Origin: Trema orientale
Taxonomy: Eukaryota > Streptophyta > Magnoliopsida > Rosales > Cannabaceae
Length of the DNA: 64,000 nucleotides
Reading direction: 5' to 3'
NCBI GenBank assembly: GCA_002914845.1
Contig: JXTC01000062.1
Coordinates: forward strand, 910,838-974,837
Below, in pieces: positions 50,041 to 61,620 of the stretch. Each line of letters starts with the position of its first letter. Positions within the stretch are counted from its first letter, which is position 1. The notes below the pieces were generated by a model, which had not been told where the DNA came from, did not search any database, and saw nothing but the letters and a program-made list of their open reading frames with translations. The position numbers and the translations under genes are program-made.

Positions 50041-50540
50041 AATTTATATTTGATGACTGAAGTAGAGCATTCTCATAAGCTTACATCCAATCTAACAGAC
50101 TCAAAACTGGGCACCATACAATCACAACTAACCCAAGAGACTTTCGGGTATGGAATGTAATATTCCAACAATCAACATATCCAACTTTGTGGCTAAGATT
50201 TCACACAAATAATACAAAAACAATCAAATCATTAATATTTGAAGATTTTCCCAGTAACCAAACAGAATATAAATAAAATTTAATCAGCTCAAAATTAGAG
50301 GGGAAAAAAACCCAAAAGGAAAAAAAAAAAAAAAAAACAAATTTATTCCACAATATGGATAACAGGTAATTCAATATTTTTCCATAGTTCATCCACAAAC
50401 CATATCATATCAATTCTCAAAAACCAGAATACAAACGAACGAACCGAAACCCTAATCGAATATTAACAGACTATTATTTTACAATATGGGGGTATATTGA
50501 AGGTGGGGAAGGGGTAAAATTGGGAAATACCGAGACCAAT

Positions 50541-50804
50541 TCAAACGGGGAGCTTGGCGACGTCGTTTTGGGACTGGGACTGGGACTGTGACTCGTCGGT
50601 TAGGGTTAACGGAGGGTCCTTGGCCACGCCTTGGGCGTTGTCTTCGTCGTCTTCTTCTTCTTCGTCGTCGTCGTCGGTGGTGACGTTGACGCAGGAGAAT
50701 CGCTCCAGGGAGGAGAAGAAGGCTGACGTCACGGTGGAGCCGACCCAGGTCGCCACCTGGTCCAGCTTCTGCCTCGACACGATGCTGCTCCCCTCTTCTT
50801 CCAT
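50541..50804 (-). CDS. Small acidic protein of unknown function
   Basis: An 87-residue, single-exon frame with a codon-like composition richer in GC than its flanks. The N-terminal part (MEEEGSSIVSRQKLDQVATW followed by VGSTVTSAFFSSLERFSC) looks like a short folded or amphipathic segment. It is followed by an acidic run DDDDEEEEDDED at residues 45-56 and a polar tail with SQSQSQSQ. I do not recognise a characterised family; small plant proteins with the same layout seem to exist, but that is recollection, not shown here. The start was chosen at the first ATG (50804). The upstream purine/pyrimidine-rich tract at 50815-50870 may be the 5' UTR. It is more likely real than random because of its composition and position between AT-rich flanks. 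Confidence 0.7.
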   Translation of the reverse strand: MEEEGSSIVSRQKLDQVATWVGSTVTSAFFSSLERFSCVNVTTDDDDEEEEDDEDNAQGVAKDPPLTLTDESQSQSQSQNDVAKLPV

Positions 50805-50870
50805 TTCTCTGAGTTCTTTTTTTCTTTTTTTCCGTAAATCGAGAAAAGAAAAAAAAAAAAAAAAGAAATT

Positions 50871-52806
50871 AGACCAAAATATTTGAAGCGGCGAGATGGA
50901 TTGGATACTACATATATGACGTATGGGAGGGGCTTGGTTGGAATTGTAAAACGTGTAGATAATTGCTTCCTTTTTCGTTATTTTATTTTAGGGATAATGA
51001 CAAATAAATACTCTTATTTTTGACTTTTCTGTAAAAAAAATCCTCACTTTTTAATTTTGTAAAATAATACCCTGACATTTCAAATTTATGCAAATTTATA
51101 CCCTATAAAAGTTTTATATTTGTTTTTTTATTTGAAAATTGAGGCTAATTTGAAAATTAGATTTTTTTTTTTTGATAACATTTTGAAAATTAGATTGTGA
51201 CGACGGTCAATAAGACGTCTTTATCTCCTTAAAAAAAAAAATACATAAATAAATAAATAAGACGACTTTATCTTAACTCAAAATAAATAAATAATTAGAT
51301 ATTCAAATAATTTGATATGGAGTTAATATTATCAACATTGTTTTTGTTATCAACATTATTTGTAAAAATTGTAAACAAAAACAATTCTTTTAAGTTATCA
51401 GGAAAAAAATTCCTCAATATTAGAACTTTTAGGAGTGTTTATATGCTTTTTCTTATATGTAATTAATCAATTATTAATTTATATATTCGTCGGGCCATAA
51501 ACGAATTAAAAATAACTATTAACTTTTGCATTTAGCAAAATTTTAATTTAGTACATTAGGCAAAGTTAAAGCCAGAAGATTAATTTTATTATTTAATCGA
51601 GGTTATTTATTATGAAACATCTATTTATTACAGTTGTATATGGTATGCCTTACTTATATCTTGTATTATGAATATTGTCATATTGTCCTTCAGATTTAAA
51701 ATTTAAAATAGATTTAAATTATTTCTTTTTTTTTTCTTTTGATAAATATTTAAACTCTTTCTTAATCAAATATTAATTTTACCACTTAATGTAACAAAAT
51801 ACTCTTTCGAAATTAAAAAATATATATCTAAACATTAATTTAAAAATAAATTAAGGTTAATACAATAATTTAAAAAGCCAAATTTATATTTCAATAAAAA
51901 TTAAAAAGCCAAAATAATATTTTGTTTTATTAATTTCTTAAATGTGTCTATTAATTTAAGTTTAAAATCTGATTTTATAATTAGATATTCGAATTCAAAA
52001 AGGGTGTTTCGGTGAACTCAACGGTAACCCGTAGAAAGTATGAATTTATTGGAATTTTTAAATTTGAACAACAATATTGATAATATCTATAACACAAGGT
52101 ATAAATGGTACAATAGATCAAAATGCAAGAGTATATTTATGTAAATATCTCTTACCTCATGTAGTGTCTCTATTTTATTGTTTTCTTTTTGTTTTTTTTG
52201 GATGTGTGCGTTATATACTTTCTTCTTACAAATTGATTGTAAGTAGATTAACCTGAGCATGTTCATGACTGATTAAATGGGACAAGAAATAGTGGAATTT
52301 GGTGTTTCAAACATTTTCGGGATTGTATGTTAATAGTTAAAAATCATTTTTATTTTCTTTATTAGATATTTAGCTCTGCATACATTTGTTAGTCAGATAT
52401 TATTAAAACCATCTATCATATATATATATATATAATATACATATAAACTTCTAAAAATTTCAATCTTAGTTACTTACCCTTGTATCCTGAATCTGAATTT
52501 GTCAATGCGTATGCATTACTAGCTAGAGTTGTATATTTTCTTTTTTCAGATGAATTTTTTATTAAGAAAAGTTTATACACAACAATATTTGTAGAAAATA
52601 ACTCTCGACTTCATGACAATGGCTTGAACAAGGACGTATAGAAGATTTAGAAATTAGCAAAATAAGGTATAACAGTTACATTGATTAGAGAGTTAAATAT
52701 AAATACACAAGTGTGTATATAGAAAAGAGATCAGATTTCCTAACATAATCAAGTCAGCCTGAATCATAGAATTGACAAAATATATAAATACAAATAAAAA
52801 AAGATT
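50871..52806. other. Gene-free stretch, possible degenerate Mutator-like element
   Basis: AT-rich. The words near 50992-51075 (gggataatgacaaataaata) and near 52090-52155 (in complement gagatatttacataaatata) resemble inverted ends like those of 41670-42029. The interior is unrelated and no target duplication was found. No gene was seen. Confidence 0.35.
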
Positions 52807-52862
52807 ATACAAGGCAGTGGCGAAGCCACATAGGATCCAGGGCGGACAATTGCCCCTCCTGA

Positions 52863-53913
52863 CAGGGGCGGAGCCAGGAATTTAATCCAGAAGGACAAAG
52901 AAAAAATTACTTAACTGTAAAATAGCACAAGAAAATTAGATTTCTCCTTAAAAAAATAAAATTGAAAATTCGTACTATTCTTAAACAAGTCTATAAATGT
53001 ATTACAATTATTCTTGACGATGTCTCATGGTCTAAAATTGTTATGTAATAGCTTTATTGTCAATCTTATAAGAAATTTTGTTCTTAATATAAAAAATTAA
53101 ATTGTTATTCATCTATTGATCTATCATTCGATTGTGTAGTCGATTCTTCACAATGTTCATGACAGAAAATTCTCTCTCTACAGTCACAGTAGTAACAGGT
53201 AAAATCAAGGTGGTACTTGGTAGCTTAATTAAAGGCATCAAACATGAGCCCTCCTAGCTTTTTTTTATAACACTTAGTTTAGATATAAACACACTTCCAA
53301 ATTTTCTACATACAATCCCACATTCATAATCCTCACAAAGCCCAAAGGACTAATTTACTAACAAACATTATGCAGATACATACATATAACTAGGCCAAGT
53401 CATTTGCTTGCTGACAAACATTATATACTACATACATAAAAACTATGCCAAGTCAATTTCTAATTATTTTGTTTATGGGCTGCAACACACACTTTAAAAG
53501 ATGAGTAATGAGTTTTACTTAGAAAACTATTGAAATGAGCTTCATAATTATAAAATAGGCTTTACTAATGGAGAAAACCCCAAATTTTCAGGAGGGGCAA
53601 GTATAAGATTTTATAAATTAAGAGGAAGCAGAATAATTTTTTTTATAAAAATGTTGGGCGCGTCTACAGTAGGGGCGTCCCTGCGTAGGGCTTTGTCTAT
53701 ATACCGTTTGATGAGAATCTGTGTATAAACAGATTCCCCACAGATTCTCGTTATTCCCTACAGATTCCCATCAAACGGTGTATAAAGGGTGGCCCTACGT
53801 AGGGGCGCCCCTACTGTAGCCCTCCCCAAAAATGTTACATACTAATGTTTTTTTTCAAAAAAGTCAGGGGGGAGGCAATTGCCCCCCTTGGATCCTATGT
53901 GGCTCGGCCATTG
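52863..53913 (+). mobile_element. Inner hAT element of the same family, in opposite orientation
   Basis: Runs from CAGGGGCGGAGCCAGG to ATGTGGCTCGGCCATTG, flanked by cctcctga (52855-52862) and ccccctga (53914-53921), an 8-bp duplication with one mismatch. It sits 48 bp inside the outer element. Without its own 172-bp insert it is about 870 bp, the same as the outer one. The matching transposase remnant lies on the minus strand around 53080-53260. Confidence 0.9.
53656..53827. mobile_element. 172-bp Mutator-like MITE, copy 3
   Basis: The inverted relative of 37740-37911: starts GGGCGCGTCTACAGTAGGGG and ends, in complement, GGGGAGGGCTACAGTAGGGG. An exact 9-bp target duplication aaaaatgtt lies at 53647-53655 and 53828-53836. 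It is inserted inside the inner hAT element, so it is the youngest layer here. Confidence 0.95.
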
Positions 53914-54825
53914 CCCCCTGACTTTTTTGAAAAAAAACATTAGTATGTAATATTTTTATAAAAAAATCATTCTACTTCCTCTTAATTTACAAAATTTTAT
54001 ACTTGCCTCTCCTGAAAATTTAGGTTTTTCCCCATTAATAAAGCTTATTTTATAATTATGAAGCTTATTTCAATAGTTTTTGTTAAATGTTAAGTAAAAT
54101 TCATTACTCATCTTTTAAAGTGTGTGTTGTAGCCCATAAACAAAATAATTAGAAATTGACTTGGCATAGTTTTTACGTATATAGTATATAATATTTGTCA
54201 GCAAGCAAATGATTTAGCCTAGTTATATGTATGTATCTGCATAATATTTGTTAGTAAATTAGTCCTTTGGGCTTTGTGAGGATGTGAGGATTATGAATAT
54301 AGGATTGTATGTAGAAAATTTAGAAGTGTGTTTATATCTAAACTAAGTGTTATAAAAAAGGCTAGGAAGGCTCCTGTTTGATACCTTTAATTAAGCTACC
54401 AAATACCACCTTGATTTTACCTGTTGCTACTGTGACTGTAGAAAGAGAATTTTCTATCATGAATATTGTGAAGAATCGACTACACAACCGAATGAGAGAT
54501 CAATAGATGAATAACAATTTAATTGTTTATACTGAGAACAAAATTTCTTATAAGATTGACGATGAATCTATTATATAACGATTTCAGACCATAAGACATT
54601 GTCAAGAACAATTGTAATACATTTATGGACTTGTTTAAGAATAGTAGAATTTTTAATTTTACTTTTTTAAGAAGAAATTTCTAGTTTTCTTGTGCTATTT
54701 TACGATTAAGTAATTTTTTCTTTGCCCTCCTTGGATTAAATTCCTGGCTCTGCCCCTGATACAAGGAATGTACATGTGGAATATGATCATTTTCTTATAT
54801 ATTTGCACTGGATAGAGCTCTGGTC

Positions 54826-55137
54826 TAGAACTGTAAATATGGGCCGAGTCAAATGGCCCGGCCTGAACCAACCCACCACTTTCATGGCCTAATCCTGGAC
54901 CTGGCCTAGTGGGCCAATTTTATTTTTTATTTTTTTGAAAAAATTGAAGAAAAAAATTAATTAAAAAAATTAGTTTAAGACTAGGCCGATCATGGTTTAA
55001 GGTCAGGCTCAGCCTACCCACCCTTTATTCTTACAGGCTTGGGGCCAGGCTGGGCCTCTAAAATAAAAGTTCGGGCCGACCCAGCCCGAATTTCCTCTCC
55101 AGCTCGTTTTGGCTAGGCCGCCTAATTTATAGCTCTA
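54826..55137. mobile_element. hAT MITE with GC-rich GGCCCGGCC words
   Basis: An exact 8-bp target duplication ctctggtc (54818-54825 and 55138-55145). The ends TAGAACTGTAAAT and, in complement, TAGAGCTATAAAT are inverted repeats. The subterminal parts are rich in GGCC/GGCCCGG words, far above local GC content. 312 bp, noncoding. Confidence 0.9.
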
Positions 55138-55319
55138 CTCTGGTCCGAGAGTCTAATTAAAGAAAGAAAAGAGTAATTTTAGTGATGAGGTGAAATGGTG
55201 ATTACTAAAATAGGAGTGCAGAAATGGGTAGTTACCATGAGATGATGTTGGAGTTAGCCTGATGTTGAAAGACAACAGGGGTTGGTTACCAGATGTGATG
55301 GTATCTTGAGTAGTTATTA

Positions 55320-55985
55320 TTAAAGGTGTCAAAATGGGCCAGACCAAACGGGCCGGACTGTGGCCTGCATTATAATGGGTCCGGGCTCGGCCTGGCCCTA
55401 GGTTAAGGTCGAGTTGGGCTATATGTTTAGGCCGGCCCGCCTGCTCTAGCCTGCCTGGCCTGCTCATCAAAAATAAATTTTTTTATTTTTTAAACTTTTT
55501 TAAAATAAATTTAAATATAAACTTTTTCCAATACTTATAAATATAAATTTCCTCACTCTTTTTTTTCACACTTTCAAATTTCAATCTAATTCTAAATAAT
55601 TTTCCAATGCTTAAAATTTTTTTTATCAATTATTCTACTTATATACTTTTAGCTTATTTAATTATTTTTAAACTTTTATCAATAGGAAAAAAATATAACA
55701 TATTATTTATTTTTTCATAAATTTTATTTTAATATTTTTAACTAATTATACAAATAATAATTTCATTTTTTTAGATTTTTTTATAAAATTTTTAAAATTG
55801 GGCTAAGAACGTGCCTGTCATTTTGGCTCGTTCTGGGCCCGACCCGCCTAAGAGCCCGGCGGGCCTACGGGCTGGGTTGGGCTACATTATAAAATTTTGG
55901 GCCCGGGCCCGGCCCGACCCGTTCTTCCTCCAAGCTTGCTTTGGGCGGGCCGGCCTGGCCTAGTCTGCCCATTTTGACACCTCTG
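55320..55985. mobile_element. hAT MITE with GC-rich ends
   Basis: An exact 8-bp target duplication gttattat (55312-55319 and 55986-55993). The ends TAAAGGTGTCAAAATGGGC and, in complement, CAGAGGTGTCAAAATGGGC are inverted repeats. GGCC-rich arms flank an AT-rich core. 666 bp. Minus-strand open frames in the arms are by-products of the GC-rich repeats. Confidence 0.9.
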
Positions 55986-55993
55986 GTTATTAT

Positions 55994-57938
55994 CGAGAGG
56001 CAGAAGGCATACAGATTACCATGCACGTCTTTTTTATTTTTTATATTTTCATTTAAGGTCAATTCGTTGAGCTGTCATCGCGAGCCATCGTACGATGGTG
56101 GATCGGATGGTTCCTTGAAATTGCTAACCTTTTATGACAGCTGCTCGAAATGGCTGCTCAGAACTTGAGATATGCCAGTAGGAAAGAAGGTGGTTGTGGG
56201 TGGATTGATGACTAATTGATGCAAGTGGTGATGGCTGTGAAAAAGTTATATCTATGGTTTTTATTTTTTACTCATAAAATTGACGAGAAATATTATAACA
56301 AAAGACAACTTTGGGAGAAAAAGAATAGGGAATTTTTGAGGCAAAAAAAAAAAAAAAGAATTAGATACACCAAGAAAACGAGGAGGCTCTTGACACCAGA
56401 AATTGAGAAAATATTCTATAATATTTTCATCGACTAAATAAAGAATATGTACACAAATACACACATATAAATACAAAAGAGATATTAATTTCATAATCTA
56501 ATCAAATTAACCTAGATCAAGGAATTAACAGAACATACAGATACACATAAATGGCAAATAAATTATTCAAAGAATGTACATGTACAACATGGCCACATGT
56601 GGAATACGATCGCGTTTCATTCATATGATGAACGTGATTCAACTATGTTCATGTGATATCAATTTAATAGTTGACATGATCATGAATGATGTATGTGGCT
56701 AAGGTCGAACCAAGATCTTAATTTAGAAGGGTATAAGATAAATATTGAACAAAATAAAACTTTATTGAAATTCCGCACTTTTCCAAGCCCAGAAAACAGG
56801 CGGAATTCTAGGATTCTGTCTTGAGGCAAATACTTTTATGCATACTTCTTTCGATTAATTTATAGTATACTCTATTCTCATAAGAAGATATACACTGGCT
56901 AGGCTAATGGTCCATCTGATACTACATCATAGGCACATTGGGAACATAGTTATATAGATAATTATAAACCATATACATATAAAATGACAGCAGTGGAATG
57001 CCAATCCTCGAGCTTTATTTGTAAAGTTTCTATTCCTTGGTAATCGATACCAAAATTTCTATGAACTAGACAATGTTTGATTAACCAAATAGATAAACAA
57101 TCTATTGAAATTAGTGGAAGAAGCTCACAAAAACAATTATATGTAAATATTTTCATATTAATAAAATAAAGTATTCTTTTGTCAATCACTTATGCATAAT
57201 GTTATTTGAATAAATGTCCATTTAATTGTATAAATATGTATTTTGTGATTACAATATAGATTCAGAGAAGACATGGATACAAGTTATTTAAAATTAATCA
57301 ATCGTGGTTTGCAGTAATATAAATAAGATTGGGCACTTTCTTTATACTGTAGCAGACTTTGGAAAAGTTTGACTTATCTTGGTTAGCTTAAGTCAGTTGG
57401 TTAGTGGGACTTACACTGAGTTGGATCATAAATAAAATTTTATTGATGATATAAATGGAAAAAAAATTCTATTAGCATAGGCAGTGATTAGCTTTACTCT
57501 TAATCTTTAGTTAATTGTGATTATGTATTCACAAATATGGCTTTATTTGAATTACAAATAAGTGAGATCAATCGAGATCGATATTTTCTACTGTTTAGTA
57601 AAACATATTTGTTGAATTATATGATTATAGTTGACAATATAGAATTTGGTAAAATAATATCTCTTGGTGGATTTCAGTACTTTATCATAAGTCTTAGGCC
57701 TAAAAATGTCAACACTAATTTAGTTAGTAAGATATTGACTGGTGGTCATTAGAGAAATCAATAAGAACCAAGAAATATATGATTATATTTTTATGATGTT
57801 ATACAAAAGGGTAATTAGCAAAGAATCATTGTGGTATGGGATGTACTTCAAAAGGTAGTCATAGATAGTTGGAGTATAATTTCAGTCTTTTAGTGGAATG
57901 AATATGAAATTATTTAGGAGCCAACTGTACATATCCTA
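55994..57938. other. Gene-free stretch
   Basis: AT-rich intergenic DNA. Short open frames (at most 77 codons) show no motif. Nothing else is supported. Confidence 0.4.
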
Positions 57939-57941
57939 TAA

Positions 57942-59704
57942 AGCCTTGTTTGGTACATGGGAATAGGATTGGATTATAGCATTGGATTGGATTGTAATGG
58001 ATTGGATTGAATAAACTTAATACTATTTTATGTTTAGTGTAGTATTAGATTGGATTAGGATTATTATTATAATATGGGACTATTGAGTTATTTCTAACAC
58101 ACAACCGTAAGTATACGGGTCGCAACAAGTAATATAGAGTAAGAGAGTGTCGATCCTACGAAGAGTACTTAATTCACAATTGCTAACTACTAACCGAAAT
58201 TAGTTTCTAATTTATCCAAACGACAATAATTAGAGGTTTTGAGTAAGAATTAAAATGTAAATACAATGTAAAAGGCAAGAATAGAAACCAAAATTTAGCA
58301 ACCAAAGATAGTTCTAAAAGCAATGATAAAAGACCTAGGGATGCAATCTACCCTCTAACTCCTCCAACTACTAGTTTTCCTCATGACTCAATTATCCATT
58401 TAGAGTTGACAACCGAGAATCCTAATGTATTCACAAACTCCTTTCCAAAACATAGGTGAAAATATCTAGACAAGCTAATATGTTACTCCTAACATAAATT
58501 GACTAGATTCATTAAGTTTGGTAATTCTCACACAAGGTTACATAAGTCACATATGTATATTCCTATCCTACGCAAACTCACCCCACACTAGGCGATCTTA
58601 TGTTGTTCTATCTATGTCTAAACCTAAATTCTCCTTCCCAAGTTCATATAGGTTTCACAATACAAATCTATTTAGTGGCCAAGCAAATAGATGCATTAAA
58701 CTCAAGATAGAACAATTAACTCATCAATGGATATCAAGAACAATTGAAGAAACCCAAATAATGGGATTACACTAGAGGTTCAATTGCCTCCCTAGAAAAT
58801 AAGGTTAGCTCATGTTCATACAAAATGAATCAAAACAAATATAACAACAATGATACATATTCATTTACAGAAAATAAAGGAGAAAGACAAGAGCAAGAGA
58901 TAAGAAAAACTCTTTTGAAGCTTTCAATCTGAATTTTCCTTCTTGAATCCTCTCCTTGATGTTATTTTCTTCCTTGGAATAGCTCTAGAACCCTTTGGCT
59001 GCTAGGATTTTCGTCCCCTCTCTTCAGATGAGAGAAAGAGAGTTAAATAGAGGAAGCTCACGAGTAAAATCCAAGTTTTCTGCAACTTTTTGGTGCTGTG
59101 GCGCCAAAGGTGGCAGAAGACTGGTGCTGCAGCTCCACTTCCTCTGTGCTGTGGCGCCGAGTTCTGTCACTTCTAACTTCACTCTAATAGCTCTATCTTC
59201 GGTCTTCTCTCATTATAGTGCAAGTTTGTCACCTAAATGCCTTGATTTACCTCCAATTTAACTCCAGAAAACAACATTCTTAACTCAATGATGTCTCACC
59301 TTAAATATGCATAAAAAACAACAAAACAAGTAAAAAGAGCTCAAAGAGGAGCAATTCTTAAGCTTGAACGGGTAGTAAAGATAAGTGTAAAATATACTTA
59401 TCAGGGACCCACCTTTTATTGGAATGTGTAATAAATTTATTTTATATTATTTTAAATATTAAAAAATATAAAAAATATTTATAATGTGGGACCCACTAGT
59501 TTAAAAATTGAAATAAATATGGGTCCCACCACTTTTGAATGTGGGATTAATAATCCCACACTTTTGAATGGAATAAATTATCCCACCTACATGTGACTAT
59601 TCTGGGGTTATGGATTATTTATCCCAATCCCAAGTTGGCATCAAACATGGATATATGATAAATAATCCCAATCTCAATCCTAGTCCCATGTACTAAACAA
59701 GACC
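57942..59704. mobile_element. Harbinger-like (Tourist) MITE, split by a solo LTR
   Basis: The left end AGCCTTGTTTGGTACATGGG and the right end, in complement, GGTCTTGTTTAGTACATGGG are inverted repeats. TAA flanks both sides (57939-57941 and 59705-59707). Without the LTR the element is about 435 bp and rich in GGATTGGATT and its complement, as in many plant MITEs. Confidence 0.8.
58081..59403 (-). mobile_element. Solo LTR, probably Ty3/gypsy type (fossil)
   Basis: About 1.3 kb. Read on the minus strand it begins TGATAAGTATATTTTACAC, a start common among plant Ty3/gypsy LTRs. A 5-bp repeat gggac borders it (58076-58080 and 59404-59408). No internal retroelement region or second LTR is present, so it is a solo LTR left by recombination. 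It interrupts the MITE at 57942-59704 and is younger than it. Open frames inside are not considered genes. Confidence 0.65.
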
Positions 59705-59707
59705 TAA

Positions 59708-61440
59708 GATCCTCAGACTAGCTTGTGTCAATAGTCACATTATTACTAGACTAGACCAATTTAAGTGAAAAATCGAGAAAGAGTATTTATAAGAAATGTC
59801 ATTTTTTTTTATTTGATCAAGTTAAAAAATGGCCTTTTTTTACACCTATTAATGAATGACCGTTTTGTAATTTTATTTTGATAAATGGTTGTTTTCTATT
59901 TGATCTACTTTTTATAAGGTAAATTAATTTTTGAAAAAATGAATCAATTTTCAAAAAATAAATCAATGTATTTTGATATACTAAATAGGAAAAACAACCA
60001 ATAATTTTCAAAATTCGGCCATTTTTTAATAGTGTTTGAAAAACTGCCATTTTGCAAACTATGATCCAGAATTTGGCTATTTGACTAAAAAGCCCTTGGA
60101 GAAATTGGAATGCAAAGTGGGCTACATGCCTAGTCCAGTTACTGGACTTAGGCATGGAGCAGAGTGGGAATGGGAGATTTGTCTCAGTTTTGGTAACTTC
60201 TAAATAAACTGACAAATATGAATACAAAAGGTTTCATTCTTTAGAATATACTAGTATTGATTGGGTTCAATGAACCTGGACATTATTAGTTAATCATTCT
60301 AATTATTGTTAATTGGATGTTAATAAATCAAATAAAAATTAACAAGGTAATAATTGACTAATACTGAAATTGAAAAGGCAATAGTAGAATATTACAAAAG
60401 GTGAAAACGAGTAACAGAAAAATCTAAAAATAGAATTTACTATCACTAGCCGAATTTGGCCAGTGATTGGAAGGCCACACGCCATGATCACAGTGATTGT
60501 AGACATGTGGCACTAATGGAATGTTACCTGTTTATATTTTACTTTCTATTATCTATATATAGAAGACTCTATACACACGTAATACAAGTGACAAAATATA
60601 TAGAAATTCACAAAGGTAAGTGAACAATCAATTTTCTGTTCTTAGATTTCTTTGTGAATTAAGCGTAGTCACTAACTTGATCTTTTTCTTTATATCATAT
60701 AGAGACCACATTCTTATGTAACTATACACAAAAATAGACCGGAAGATCAATTTAGGGTTAGAGTCATACACTTTTTCATCTAGTGTCTACAAGAGGTATG
60801 ATTTTCTACATGTCTTTCTAATATGTTGTTATGAGATTAATATGCTCCTGGTTATTTTTTCCGTTGCATTGTTTAATTGAAAAATTGCTACTAGATTTTT
60901 CATGAAAAATAAATTTTAAAAATACTACTAACTGCTATTTTTCTATAGTTTTTCCAACACGATCCTGCATCTTTTTTCTCTCTCCTAAATTTTTATTTGT
61001 ATTTGATTTGTATAAATATTAAAAGATAGATATTTCACATTTAAAATAAAAATTTCTAAAAATTGATTCGCATTGTTTACTATTCTATACCTGATTCGCG
61101 TTGTTTACTATTCTATACCTTTACAAAAGGATCTTCTCTAATTCACTAATTCTTGAGAAAATATTACAAAATATTCTTTTTGAATAAATTTATAAGTAGA
61201 TTACGATTGAGCGAACAAGTTTTCATAGTATTATGAAATTGTTGCATTATAATCTCATCATCAGTACCATAAAAAACTTCTTATCAATATATACATACAA
61301 ACTCTCTTTCGCCTGAAATTATTTACTTTATAATATAAATACATAAGATACATTTTCGAATTTCAGAATCTCATAACTGTTGTTTGCTTTTTATTTATTT
61401 TTCTAGTCTAATTAACTTTATAATATATGGATATATATAT
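59708..61440. other. Gene-free stretch
   Basis: AT-rich. A 28-bp word (attcgcgttgtttactattctata) is tandemly repeated at 61064-61121. A less AT-rich part at 60450-60620 includes a ctatatatag TATA-like motif, but no associated frame was found. Confidence 0.35.
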
Positions 61441-61448
61441 ATATATAC

Positions 61449-61620
61449 GGGGAGGGCTACAGTAGGGGCGCCCCTACGTAGGGCCACCCTTTATACACCG
61501 TTTGATGGGAATCTGTGGGGAATAATGGGAATCTGTGGGGAATCAGTTTATACACAGATTCCCATCAAACGGTGTATAGACAGGGTCCTACGCAGGGACG
61601 TCCCTACTGTAGACGCGCCC
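61449..61620. mobile_element. 172-bp Mutator-like MITE, copy 4
   Basis: Starts GGGGAGGGCTACAGTAGGGG and ends, in complement, GGGCGCGTCTACAGTAGGGA; the orientation is as in 37740-37911. It sits in TA-repeat DNA, so the 9-bp target duplication cannot be read with certainty. Length and arms match the other three copies. Confidence 0.9.

Larger units (their letters stand above)
52815..54758 (-). mobile_element. Outer hAT element, split by a second hAT element
   Basis: Bordered by an exact 8-bp duplication atacaagg (52807-52814 and 54759-54766). The right end, in complement CAGGGGCAGAGCCAGG, is a plant hAT terminus; the left end is CAGTGGCGAAGCCACATAGG. Without the insert the element is about 0.88 kb. 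Near 54385-54515 (plus strand) it keeps a piece of the hAT transposase C-terminus: TVEREFSIMNIVKNRL followed by HNRMRDQ, then a stop where relatives read on. It is therefore a deletion derivative and non-autonomous. Confidence 0.9.

Noticed and set aside
50992-52155. Mutator-like element with ends similar to 41670-42029
   Set aside because: Ends match only loosely and no 9-bp duplication was found.
59817-60227. 136-codon minus-strand frame
   Set aside because: The translation is low-complexity and Lys/Phe-rich with no motif; probably chance in AT-rich DNA.
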